Assembly: GCA_028718265.1 (NCBI GenBank)
Contig: JAQUMG010000077.1
Location: 1 to 8,151 of the forward strand
Length of the DNA stretch: 8,151 nt
Reading direction: 5' to 3'
DNA from: Candidatus Omnitrophota bacterium
GTDB lineage: Bacteria; Omnitrophota; Koll11; JAHIPI01
The notes beneath the pieces were generated by a model. The model did no database searches and was not told where the DNA came from. It was given only the letters and a program-made list of their open reading frames with translations. The stretch's first letter is position 1, and each line of letters begins with the position of its first letter. Below are positions 1 to 5,614 of the stretch, piece by piece. Made by a program: the position numbers and the translations under genes.

Positions 1-316
1 CACCTAACTCCCACGCTTCAAGAAAATGGGGCTGCATCCACGTTATACCACGAAGCAGCGGAATGATCTCAAACCACTTACCGGTGTGCCACATCTCGTC
101 TATACTTAGCCATAATAAATCCACCGCTATGCCTCTGAAACCTCCTATAACAAAATTGGTGACAAACTCCCCGGGCATGATAATCATGGATTCTGCGAGG
201 TCTTCGGTAACGCGGCTGTAATCGATGGATGCCTGTAATACGAGTATCACCATAAACAAACCGGCAATAATACCTGAGATGATATATTTACGCATGCGGG
301 GAACGTTGAAAAACAT
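1..316 (-). CDS. N-terminal part of a membrane-anchored protein of unknown function (cut by window edge)
   Basis: An open frame of 105 codons starts with ATG at 316-314 and runs off the left edge, so only the N-terminus is present. Residues about 10-30 form one hydrophobic segment (KYIISGIIAGLFMVILVLQ), probably a membrane anchor, followed by a mixed segment containing GGFRGIAVDLLWL and then WFEIIPLLRGITWMQPHF. The spaced Trp, Leu and Pro residues look like helical TPR-type hairpins, but this is only an impression. The start codon overlaps the permease stop by one base (TAATG), and a good Shine-Dalgarno (AGGGAG) lies inside the end of the permease gene, so translation is probably coupled. Position after an ABC ATPase/permease pair suggests an accessory part of that exporter. 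I do not recognise a characterised function. Confidence 0.85.
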   Translation of the reverse strand, partial: MFFNVPRMRKYIISGIIAGLFMVILVLQASIDYSRVTEDLAESMIIMPGEFVTNFVIGGFRGIAVDLLWLSIDEMWHTGKWFEIIPLLRGITWMQPHFLEAWELG

Positions 317-1080
317 TACATCTCCCTTTCGGCAAAGAAGAGATACCCTAAAAGCAGCATTATTGCGGAATAGGCGAAGCCATAGGAGATAACTTTACCG
401 AGGTATTGCATCGAAATTTTAGTACCCAGAACAACGGCGTTCTGCACATTAAAATTTTCGAAATTAGGAAGTATTGTATAAATCGATATCAGCAGCGCCT
501 TCATGCCGGCACCCGGAAAATCCTCAGCCATATGAGGAAGATAATTAGTTAGGTGGCCTATTATGAATATCAGTATACCGGATATTATGTTGAATATCTC
601 GGACGCCAGCGTAGAAATGCACAGCGTTATTGAGGCAAGAACAATAAATTCCATGGACGTCAACATAAGCGCTTTTATAATTTCTACATTAAACCCCTTG
701 CTCTTGGCATAAACGATTACCAGTAAAATAGCACTCATTATTATCATATTGGCGAATATGGCATAAAGTGCGCCCAAAAATTTCCCGAACAAAAACTGGG
801 TCCTGCTTACGGCCTTAGAAAGCACCGTCATTATGGTTCTTTTCTCTATTTCGCGCGGCAGGAGTCCCCCGGTCACAAACACCGTAATGAGCATGCCCAC
901 GAATCTTATTATTCCGAGCGAGGTATCCTGTATTATCTTCAATTCTTCGCTAGGCGCAAACCGGACAAAAAATCGCGTTGAGGCAATCGCGATAATCGCA
1001 AAAATTATAAGAACGTTCAGCAGTTTGTTGCGCACGGCTTCTTTGTAAGTTATAGAGGCAATCAATAATATATTTCTCAC
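316..1080 (-). CDS. ABC-2 type transporter permease
   Basis: A 254-residue integral membrane protein, the likely membrane half of the exporter powered by the ATPase just upstream. Six hydrophobic stretches are visible at about residues 19-36, 57-75, 102-125, 140-160, 164-178 and 229-249, the usual ABC-2 layout. The segment between the second and third (PREIEKRTIMTVLSKAVSRT, 75-94) matches the coupling region common in NosY-like permeases, where a charged stretch precedes a 'vlskPvsR..fl.GK..g' pattern. The start is GTG, overlapping the ATPase stop by four bases (GTGA), with GAGGAG eight bases upstream. Substrate cannot be read from sequence; family members serve in drug, sodium, copper-enzyme maturation and cell-envelope export. 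Confidence 0.92.
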   Translation of the reverse strand: MRNILLIASITYKEAVRNKLLNVLIIFAIIAIASTRFFVRFAPSEELKIIQDTSLGIIRFVGMLITVFVTGGLLPREIEKRTIMTVLSKAVSRTQFLFGKFLGALYAIFANMIIMSAILLVIVYAKSKGFNVEIIKALMLTSMEFIVLASITLCISTLASEIFNIISGILIFIIGHLTNYLPHMAEDFPGAGMKALLISIYTILPNFENFNVQNAVVLGTKISMQYLGKVISYGFAYSAIMLLLGYLFFAEREM

Positions 1081-1931
1081 TTCTTTTTCTCCTCGTTGAT
1101 TAGTTTAATAAAAAGATCTTTCAGCGAATCTTTCTTTTCGGCCATATCGACTACTTCATAGCCGCTCTGCCTGGCAGAGATGCGCAGCTTCTCTCGCGCT
1201 GCCGCCGTCTTTGAGCCCTTCACGACTAATGATAATTCGTCTTTTGCAATTAATAATTCGTTCAGCCTGCCTTTTTTTATCAGATTCCCCTTATGTATTA
1301 TGGCTATTGAATCGCACGAATCCTGCACCTGCGATAATATATGGCTGCACAAAAATATCGTTTTGCCTTCCGATTTTAACCGGAGCAGGAAATTCTGTAT
1401 CTCTACCGTTCCGATCGGATCAAGGCCTATGGTGGGCTCATCCAGAAAAATAAGCTCGGGGTCATTGACCAGGCTTATGGCAAGGCCTATGCGCTGAAGC
1501 ATCCCTTTGGAGAAGTTGCGTATGCGCATTTTAGCAAAACCGGCGAGGCCGACCTCTTCGAGAAGCGAATGCGCCCTGTCTTTTATAATACGCGAGTTGG
1601 AACCCGATAAAGAGCCGTAAAATTGCAAAAGCTCCACCGCAGTGAGGAAATCGTAATAATACGGGTTTTCGGGCAGGTATCCTATCTTCTTTTTTGATGC
1701 AACGTCTCTCGGGCTCTTGCCCAGCACCATTGCTTTCCCGGCAGTAGGAAATATCAGCCCAAGGAGCAATTTAAGCAGCGTGGTTTTGCCGCTGCCGTTA
1801 GGCCCAAGCAGTCCGAATATCTCGCCTTTTTCTACATCCAGAGATACGTCATTAGGCGCTTTAAAAACTTTCTCACCCATAACATTTTTGTAATGCTTGC
1901 TCAGATTCCTGACTTCTACAATTTTTGCCAT
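1077..1931 (-). CDS. ABC transporter ATP-binding protein (NatA/CcmA-like)
   Basis: A 284-residue cytoplasmic ATPase that would energise the neighbouring permease. It has all the nucleotide-binding motifs in order: Walker A GPNGSGKT (43-50), a Q-loop region YLPENP (85-90) with Glu in place of the usual Gln, as is common in this subfamily, signature FSKGMLQ (140-146), Walker B IFLDEP (161-166), D-loop GLDP and H-loop His197 in CSHIL. The C-terminal part, from about 225, is a small accessory domain typical of CcmA/NatA-type exporters. ATG start with GGAG seven bases upstream. The gene begins 20 bp after the acylphosphatase stop and overlaps the permease by four bases, so the three are probably one operon. 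Transported substrate unknown. Confidence 0.96.
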   Translation of the reverse strand: MAKIVEVRNLSKHYKNVMGEKVFKAPNDVSLDVEKGEIFGLLGPNGSGKTTLLKLLLGLIFPTAGKAMVLGKSPRDVASKKKIGYLPENPYYYDFLTAVELLQFYGSLSGSNSRIIKDRAHSLLEEVGLAGFAKMRIRNFSKGMLQRIGLAISLVNDPELIFLDEPTIGLDPIGTVEIQNFLLRLKSEGKTIFLCSHILSQVQDSCDSIAIIHKGNLIKKGRLNELLIAKDELSLVVKGSKTAAAREKLRISARQSGYEVVDMAEKKDSLKDLFIKLINEEKKK

Positions 1932-1951
1932 TCTAGTTCTCCAGAAAATAG

Positions 1952-2227
1952 TTAAAATAGTACGGTGAAATTTTCGAATTCATTCCGTGACTCGCCCCAT
2001 TCAACGTCTGCGGATCTGATATAATCTCTCATCGACCCGCTTTTCATCTTATCAATAAAAGATACGAGATCTGCTTTTTCCCCTTCGCATAAAACTTCTA
2101 CTTTGCCGTCCGGCAGATTCTTTGCCCAGCCTGTTAATCCGAGAGTGTTCGCCATCTCTTCCGCAGTAAACCTGAAGCCGACCCCCTGCACCATTCCGGA
2201 ATAGTAAATGTGAACACGCTTTTTCAT
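1952..2227 (-). CDS. acyP: Acylphosphatase
   Basis: A 91-residue protein of the acylphosphatase family, which hydrolyses carboxyl-phosphate bonds of small acylphosphates in the cytoplasm. The phosphate-binding loop with the catalytic Arg is seen in GMVQGVGFR (residues 11-19), and the catalytic Asn lies in GWAKNLPDGKVEV (about 36-48); both are family hallmarks. The length is normal for the family. The frame stays open further upstream to 2308, but that extension is antisense-free tRNA sequence translated as VRDQEVGGSNPPAP, a familiar artefact, so the ATG at 2227 (MKKRVHIYY) is chosen. That start lies 23 nt after the tRNA CCA end; the Shine-Dalgarno is weak. It likely shares a transcript with the tRNA and the ABC genes. 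Its role in this organism is not evident. Confidence 0.95.
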   Translation of the reverse strand: MKKRVHIYYSGMVQGVGFRFTAEEMANTLGLTGWAKNLPDGKVEVLCEGEKADLVSFIDKMKSGSMRDYIRSADVEWGESRNEFENFTVLF

Positions 2228-2250
2228 AAGTTCAATAGTGGCCTTATTAG

Positions 2251-2329
2251 TGGTCGGGGCGGGCGGATTCGAACCGCCGACCTCTTGGTCCCGAACCAAG
2301 CGCGCCAAACCAAGCTGCGCTACGCCCCG
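2251..2329 (-). tRNA. tRNA-Pro, anticodon CGG, with encoded CCA
   Basis: The minus strand folds into a full cloverleaf of 76 nt plus CCA. The acceptor stem is CGGGGCG with CGCCCCG, the D stem GCGC/GCGC, the anticodon stem CTTGG/CCAAG with loop TTCGGGA giving anticodon CGG (2293-2291), and the T arm GGCGG-TTCGAAT-CCGCC. The discriminator is A and CCA (2253-2251) is encoded. The C1-G72 pair is characteristic of bacterial tRNA-Pro. It decodes CCG. It sits at the head of the acylphosphatase/ABC gene cluster behind a strong promoter and a leader of about 120 nt. Confidence 0.98.
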
Positions 2330-2340
2330 TAAATGAGTAC

Positions 2341-2374
2341 ATAACTTATGGAGGCAAAAGCCGACATAAGTTAT
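2341..2374 (-). other. Perfect two-part hairpin in the tRNA leader
   Basis: A 10-bp perfect inverted repeat (ATAACTTATG at 2341-2350 with CATAAGTTAT at 2365-2374) encloses a second 3-bp helix (GGC/GCC) with a 4-nt loop. The two helices are separated by a symmetric two-base mismatch. It lies 11 bp upstream of the mature tRNA 5' end. It has no T-run, so it is not an intrinsic terminator in either direction. A role in 5' processing, or as a protein site, is inference. Confidence 0.6.
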
Positions 2375-2383
2375 AGGTACGAA

Positions 2384-2420
2384 TTTCTCCCGAGATTCCG
2401 ATGAATAAGAGGAATCGAGA
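2384..2420 (-). other. Second hairpin in the tRNA leader
   Basis: GATTCC (2394-2399) and GGAATC (2411-2416) form a 6-bp stem with an 11-nt loop. Flanking TCTC and GAGA can extend it after small bulges. Together with the hairpin at 2341-2374 it fills most of the leader between the predicted transcription start and the tRNA. Confidence 0.45.
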
Positions 2421-2458
2421 GATTACAATCATACCGTATAATTATAACGTAATAGATG

Positions 2459-2487
2459 ATTATAGTATTTACGCTAAGTATAGTCAA
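2459..2487 (-). promoter_or_regulatory. Sigma70 promoter for the tRNA-Pro / acyP / ABC unit
   Basis: On the minus strand TTGACT (2487-2482) and TATAAT (2464-2459) are separated by exactly 17 bp. The predicted start is near 2452, about 123 nt before the tRNA. A second TATAAT at 2446-2441 has no matching -35. The stretch 2330-2516 holds only this promoter, the leader hairpins and AT-rich sequence; I see no gene in it. Confidence 0.8.
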
Positions 2488-2516
2488 CCAAAAATTAGCT
2501 ATCGTACTGAATCGAC

Positions 2517-2550
2517 AAAAAATGGGGACCTCTGATTAAGAGATCCCCAT
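2517..2550 (-). terminator. Rho-independent terminator after the TIGR04073-type gene
   Basis: Read on the minus strand, ATGGGGA pairs with TCCCCAT (7 bp). One mismatch follows, then a 4-bp CTCT/AGAG extension and a 5-nt loop, and the hairpin runs into six T residues (2522-2517). It lies 26 bp after the stop at 2577. It is also the first clear terminator downstream of ribE, so it may end riboflavin-operon read-through as well. Confidence 0.88.
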
Positions 2551-2576
2551 GGAAAAAGCATTTTCTGCGTTTCTGC

Positions 2577-2915
2577 CTATTCTTGCGGCGAAAAGAGGAA
2601 TTCCGGCTCTACTATAGGCGCATAATCGGCAGGAAGCGGTATCGGAAATGAGATTATTTCGTACACCCCCACTACCGTTCTTGCTACAAATTTATAAAGG
2701 CCGTCGAATAAGCCCCAGCTGCCCGCGGCAATCGGACCCTCTTCGTAAAATGTCTCCTGGATTGCTTTGGGAACTTCTATGGCTCCCGTCGCAACGTTTG
2801 CAAAACCACGGCCAAGTTTACGCAGCATATTGTTCTGAGCAAAAGATGTCGACTGAATAGCAAAAAGACATATAATAATTACGGATATGATAATTACGGC
2901 TGTTTTATTTTTCAT
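2577..2915 (-). CDS. Secreted small protein, exosortase-associated TIGR04073-type
   Basis: A 112-residue protein with a clear signal peptide: Lys-rich start (MKNK), a hydrophobic core at about 6-22 and a probable signal peptidase I site after SFA (26). The mature part of about 86 residues carries RKLGRGFANVATGAIEVPK (32-50), a Gly-rich middle, and VGVYEIISFPIPLPADYAP (82-100). These match my recollection of the TIGR04073 family, described as associated with exosortase/PEP-CTERM systems; biochemical function is unknown. Start ATG is supported by GGAGG with a good spacing. It has its own promoter, a double-hairpin leader and a terminator, so it is probably expressed independently of the riboflavin genes. 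No exosortase or PEP-CTERM gene is in this window. Recognition is from motif memory, not a database search. Confidence 0.85.
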   Translation of the reverse strand: MKNKTAVIIISVIIICLFAIQSTSFAQNNMLRKLGRGFANVATGAIEVPKAIQETFYEEGPIAAGSWGLFDGLYKFVARTVVGVYEIISFPIPLPADYAPIVEPEFLFSPQE

Positions 2916-2924
2916 TCTTTTCCT

Positions 2925-2973
2925 CCGATTTTCGGTAGAAAATCGTCCCGATCCGCCTAAGGCGGAGAGGGAC
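2925..2973 (-). promoter_or_regulatory. Two adjacent hairpins in the 5' leader, ending at the Shine-Dalgarno
   Basis: The first hairpin (2945-2973) is symmetric: GTCCC, two mismatched bases, TCCGCC, a 3-nt loop, GGCGGA, two mismatched bases, GGGAC. The second (2926-2945) is an 8-bp CGATTTTC/GAAAATCG stem with a 4-nt loop and touches both the first hairpin and the GGAGG ribosome-binding site. The arrangement could control translation or transcript stability. It could equally be a dispersed palindromic repeat, since both pieces have near copies at 8054-8066 and 8115-8125. Confidence 0.6.
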
Positions 2974-2998
2974 TACCTTAATGAATTCACTTACAAGT

Positions 2999-3026
2999 AG
3001 TATAGTCGAATTTTCGAAAATGTCAA
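2999..3026 (-). promoter_or_regulatory. Promoter of the TIGR04073-type gene, with a palindrome in the spacer
   Basis: On the minus strand TTGACA (3026-3021) and TATACT (3004-2999) are 16 bp apart; the predicted start is near 2992. The spacer holds the perfect 12-bp palindrome ATTTTCGAAAAT (3010-3021), a position where a repressor could block polymerase. The -35 box lies only 14 bp from the ribE stop codon. Confidence 0.75.
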
Positions 3027-3040
3027 GCCCGGAAGTATAA

Positions 3041-3676
3041 TTAAGCAAAACCGTGCCGTCTTAAAAATTCTGAGTCAATTTTACTTGCTGAGTGTCCGGA
3101 ATTACGCATGGCATATTTGGCAAGAATGTCAAATTCTATATTGACCTTATCCCCGTTTTTTTTCGACTCCAGTGATGTCATCTTAAGCGTCAATGGTATA
3201 AGCGATATCTTAAAATAGCCGCTTCGATTCCCGGCGATAGTCAGGCTTATTCCGTCAACGGCTACAGACCCTTTACCGGCTAAATACAGCGCCTTTTCTG
3301 CCGGAACTTTGATCTCCATGGTATAGTCATTTGGTTCTTTTTTTACGGAACTTATAATGCCTATACAGTCTATATGGCCGGTCACAAAATGGCCGGATAT
3401 CCTATCCCCCATTTTCAGCGACCTCTCGGCATTCACGATATCGCCGATTTTAAGTTCGGAAATGGTGGTTGCCCGCAACGTTTCGGACATTACATCAAAC
3501 TGTAAAGTTTTTTTGTCGACATCCACGACAGTAAGACATACGCCGTTTACGGAGATGCTGTCGCCTATAGTTGCGTCTTGCGATACTTTCTGTGATTCTA
3601 TGGCTATCTTTACACCGCCAGGATTTTTAATAACCTTTTTAACTACGGCTTTATCTTCTATTATTCCCGAAAACAT
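3041..3676 (-). CDS. ribE: Riboflavin synthase, alpha subunit
   Basis: A 211-residue protein catalysing the dismutation of two 6,7-dimethyl-8-ribityllumazine molecules to riboflavin, the last step of the pathway. It shows the duplicated lumazine-binding fold: N-terminal MFSGIIED, SVNGVCLTV (42-50), then the second half with GHFVTGHID (95-103) and VAVDGISLTI (138-147). Length is normal. In the second half the usual PHTL-type stretch reads PLTL (161-164), a small deviation. Two starts are possible: GTG at 3679 or ATG at 3676. ATG is chosen because family members start MF(T/S)G and GGGGAG sits seven bases before it; it overlaps the ribD stop by one base. Last gene of the riboflavin operon; no terminator follows directly. 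Confidence 0.96.
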   Translation of the reverse strand: MFSGIIEDKAVVKKVIKNPGGVKIAIESQKVSQDATIGDSISVNGVCLTVVDVDKKTLQFDVMSETLRATTISELKIGDIVNAERSLKMGDRISGHFVTGHIDCIGIISSVKKEPNDYTMEIKVPAEKALYLAGKGSVAVDGISLTIAGNRSGYFKISLIPLTLKMTSLESKKNGDKVNIEFDILAKYAMRNSGHSASKIDSEFLRRHGFA

Positions 3677-4782
3677 CACAGATCTCCCCTTATCAGAATG
3701 TCAGGCCCGATCTTTTCTATTTTAATATTTTTAACTCCGGCCGGGTGTTTTATATCGGATGGAGGACCGCCGCATGCGGTCGGCGATAACTTCCCGCCTA
3801 ATATTTCAGGTGCTATAAAAAAATATATCTCATCGGCCAGGCGCTCTCTTATCAATGATGAAACTATTTCACCGCCGCCTTCACACAGCACCGACATCAC
3901 ACCCATATTCCCTAAATATTTCAAAAGCGAAACAAGTTTAACGCGGCCGTTTTCTACGGGCAAGAATACGACTTCTGCACCTTTTTTTTCAAGCGCTGAT
4001 TTTTTTTGCGCAGAAGCGCCTCTGCCGCCGGCTATTAATACTGCTCCGCAATCTTTGCCTCTTTTCAGCACCCTGCTGGTCGTCGGGGTACGTAATTCCG
4101 TATCTAAAATAACCCGGAGCGGCTGCCTGCCTGCAGCGCGGTAATATCTGTTGGTAAGCAGCGGGTTATCTTTAAGTAATGTATTTATTCCTATCATAAC
4201 CGCGTCATTTTGTGCACGTAATCTATGAACGAGTTTTCTGGACCCTTCGGAAGTTATCCATTTTGAATTACCTTTACTATCCGCTGTCTTTCCGTCAAGG
4301 CTTTCGGCTATTTTTATGGTCACATACGGCAGCCGTTTTTTCATAAACTTTATAAACGGGCGGTTAAGACGTTTTGCGCCGGCTTCCATGAGTCCGCATT
4401 CGGTTTCTACCCCCGCTCTTTTCAGCTTAGCGATGCCTTTTCCGTCATTTATGGGATTCGGGTCTTTCATCGCAAATACGGCTCTTTTTATGCCGCTTTT
4501 TATGACCATATCTGCGCACGGCGGGGTCTTTCCGTAATGAGTACATGCTTCCAACGTGCAATACAAAGTGGCTCCCCGCGCATCCCGGCCGGCCTTTTTC
4601 ATGACCAGCGCCTCCGCGTGAGGCAGGCCTGCTTTTTTATGATAATCTGCGGCGATTATTTTTCCGTTTTTGACGAGTACTGCTCCGACGGCAGGATTGG
4701 GACTTGTTTTCCCTGTCCCTTTTTTAGCCAAAGATATGGCCAGTGCCATATAACGCTTATCGGCCGGATCATTTTTTTTCAT
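3676..4782 (-). CDS. ribD: Bifunctional pyrimidine deaminase / reductase RibD
   Basis: A 368-residue cytoplasmic enzyme that deaminates the pyrimidine made from GTP and then reduces its ribosyl chain with NADPH. The N-terminal deaminase domain (about 8-145) has the zinc ligands His55 in HAEA, Cys80 in CTLEACTHYGKTPPC and Cys89; the usual Pro of the LEPC motif is Ala here. The C-terminal reductase domain (about 150-368) starts with VTIKIAESLDGKTA and includes IGINTLLKDNPLLTNR and GGGEIVSSLI. Both domains look complete and length is typical. The ATG at 4782 overlaps the PHP gene by 14 bp across a run of eight A residues. It is followed by ribE with a one-base overlap. Confidence 0.97.
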   Translation of the reverse strand: MKKNDPADKRYMALAISLAKKGTGKTSPNPAVGAVLVKNGKIIAADYHKKAGLPHAEALVMKKAGRDARGATLYCTLEACTHYGKTPPCADMVIKSGIKRAVFAMKDPNPINDGKGIAKLKRAGVETECGLMEAGAKRLNRPFIKFMKKRLPYVTIKIAESLDGKTADSKGNSKWITSEGSRKLVHRLRAQNDAVMIGINTLLKDNPLLTNRYYRAAGRQPLRVILDTELRTPTTSRVLKRGKDCGAVLIAGGRGASAQKKSALEKKGAEVVFLPVENGRVKLVSLLKYLGNMGVMSVLCEGGGEIVSSLIRERLADEIYFFIAPEILGGKLSPTACGGPPSDIKHPAGVKNIKIEKIGPDILIRGDL

Positions 4783-5614
4783 TGGAAGCCCTGATCTTAG
4801 CTGATTCTTCCCTTAATGTCTCTACTAATGAGTAAGGAACTTTTACCTTACCTAAAAGGACACGCCCTTTTCCCATTCCGTGGCAATCGGAGCCGCCCGT
4901 CATTACGAGATTATAGCGGGAGGCAATATCTCTGTAACGAGAAGTCGCGGCACTGGAATGCTCGGTGTGGTAAACCTCCATGCCCCTCAATCCGTCTTTT
5001 ATAAAACCCGGAATAAGATCGTCTCTTCCCAGTATATGCGGATGAGCAAGAACGGGTACGCCGCCTAATTTCAATATCATATCCATCGCTTCTTTCGGCG
5101 TAAGTTTGTATTTTCTCACATAACAGGGAGCGCTCTGGCCGATATATTTCCTGAATGCTTCGCTTATCGAGGATATGATCCCTTCGTTATAGAGAACCGT
5201 CGCAAGATGCAGCCTCCCTACGGCCCCGGGGCCGCTTAAGGCAAATACTTTTTTAGGATCTATGTCCACTCCCTGTTTTTTTAATTTTTCTATCATAGCG
5301 TGAATGCGCTCTAATCTCGCCTGGCGGATCTTTACCAGCTTCTTTTCGAACCACTCGGCTTTCCAGTCAATAAAATAACCGAGTATGTGGATCTCAAGGT
5401 TATCTACTTCCGCTGTCAGTTCTACTCCTGCTATGATTTCCATGCCGTACTTGCCGGCGAAACCGATTGAGGGATCTATCCCGGCAACGTTATCATGGTC
5501 GGTGATCGCTATCCCGGCAAGTCCCCCTTTATGCGCCACGTCCACTACCTGTTCAGGCGTAAAAGTACTGTCGGAATGGAATGTATGGACATGAAGGTCT
5601 GCAAACTTTTTCAT
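4769..5614 (-). CDS. PHP-domain metal-dependent phosphoesterase (TrpH/YciV-like)
   Basis: A 281-residue protein of the polymerase-and-histidinol-phosphatase superfamily. The metal-binding residues are all visible: HVH (8-10), Asp15, TDHD (38-41), Glu65, His76, HPH (191-193) and SDCHG (242-246). Between them, about 95-175, is the helical insert with RLERI and GRLHLATVLYNEG that marks the TrpH/YciV group. Studied members are a 3',5'-bisnucleotide phosphatase and the exonuclease RNase AM. Here the gene sits inside the riboflavin operon, overlapping nusB by four bases (ATGA) and ribD by 14. That position makes it a candidate for the phosphatase acting between RibD and RibH; this is inference, and an RNA-processing role like that of YciV remains possible. 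Confidence 0.93.
   Translation of the reverse strand: MKKFADLHVHTFHSDSTFTPEQVVDVAHKGGLAGIAITDHDNVAGIDPSIGFAGKYGMEIIAGVELTAEVDNLEIHILGYFIDWKAEWFEKKLVKIRQARLERIHAMIEKLKKQGVDIDPKKVFALSGPGAVGRLHLATVLYNEGIISSISEAFRKYIGQSAPCYVRKYKLTPKEAMDMILKLGGVPVLAHPHILGRDDLIPGFIKDGLRGMEVYHTEHSSAATSRYRDIASRYNLVMTGGSDCHGMGKGRVLLGKVKVPYSLVETLREESAKIRASNEKK

Noticed and set aside
2441..2446. Second TATAAT on the minus strand upstream of the tRNA
   Set aside because: The sequence at the matching -35 distance (AATACT) is poor, while the neighbouring promoter is near consensus.
2330..2452. T-box or other known riboswitch in the tRNA leader
   Set aside because: No T-box sequence, no terminator and no known aptamer motif could be found.
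3770..3779. Palindrome CCGCATGCGG inside ribD
   Set aside because: It lies in an uninterrupted conserved coding region and is short enough to arise by chance.
3698..4144. Plus-strand open frame of 148 codons
   Set aside because: It lies wholly opposite ribD, has low-complexity Ser/Pro/Phe composition and no recognisable domain. Other plus-strand frames opposite ribE, nusB, PHP, ribBA and the ATPase are rejected likewise.
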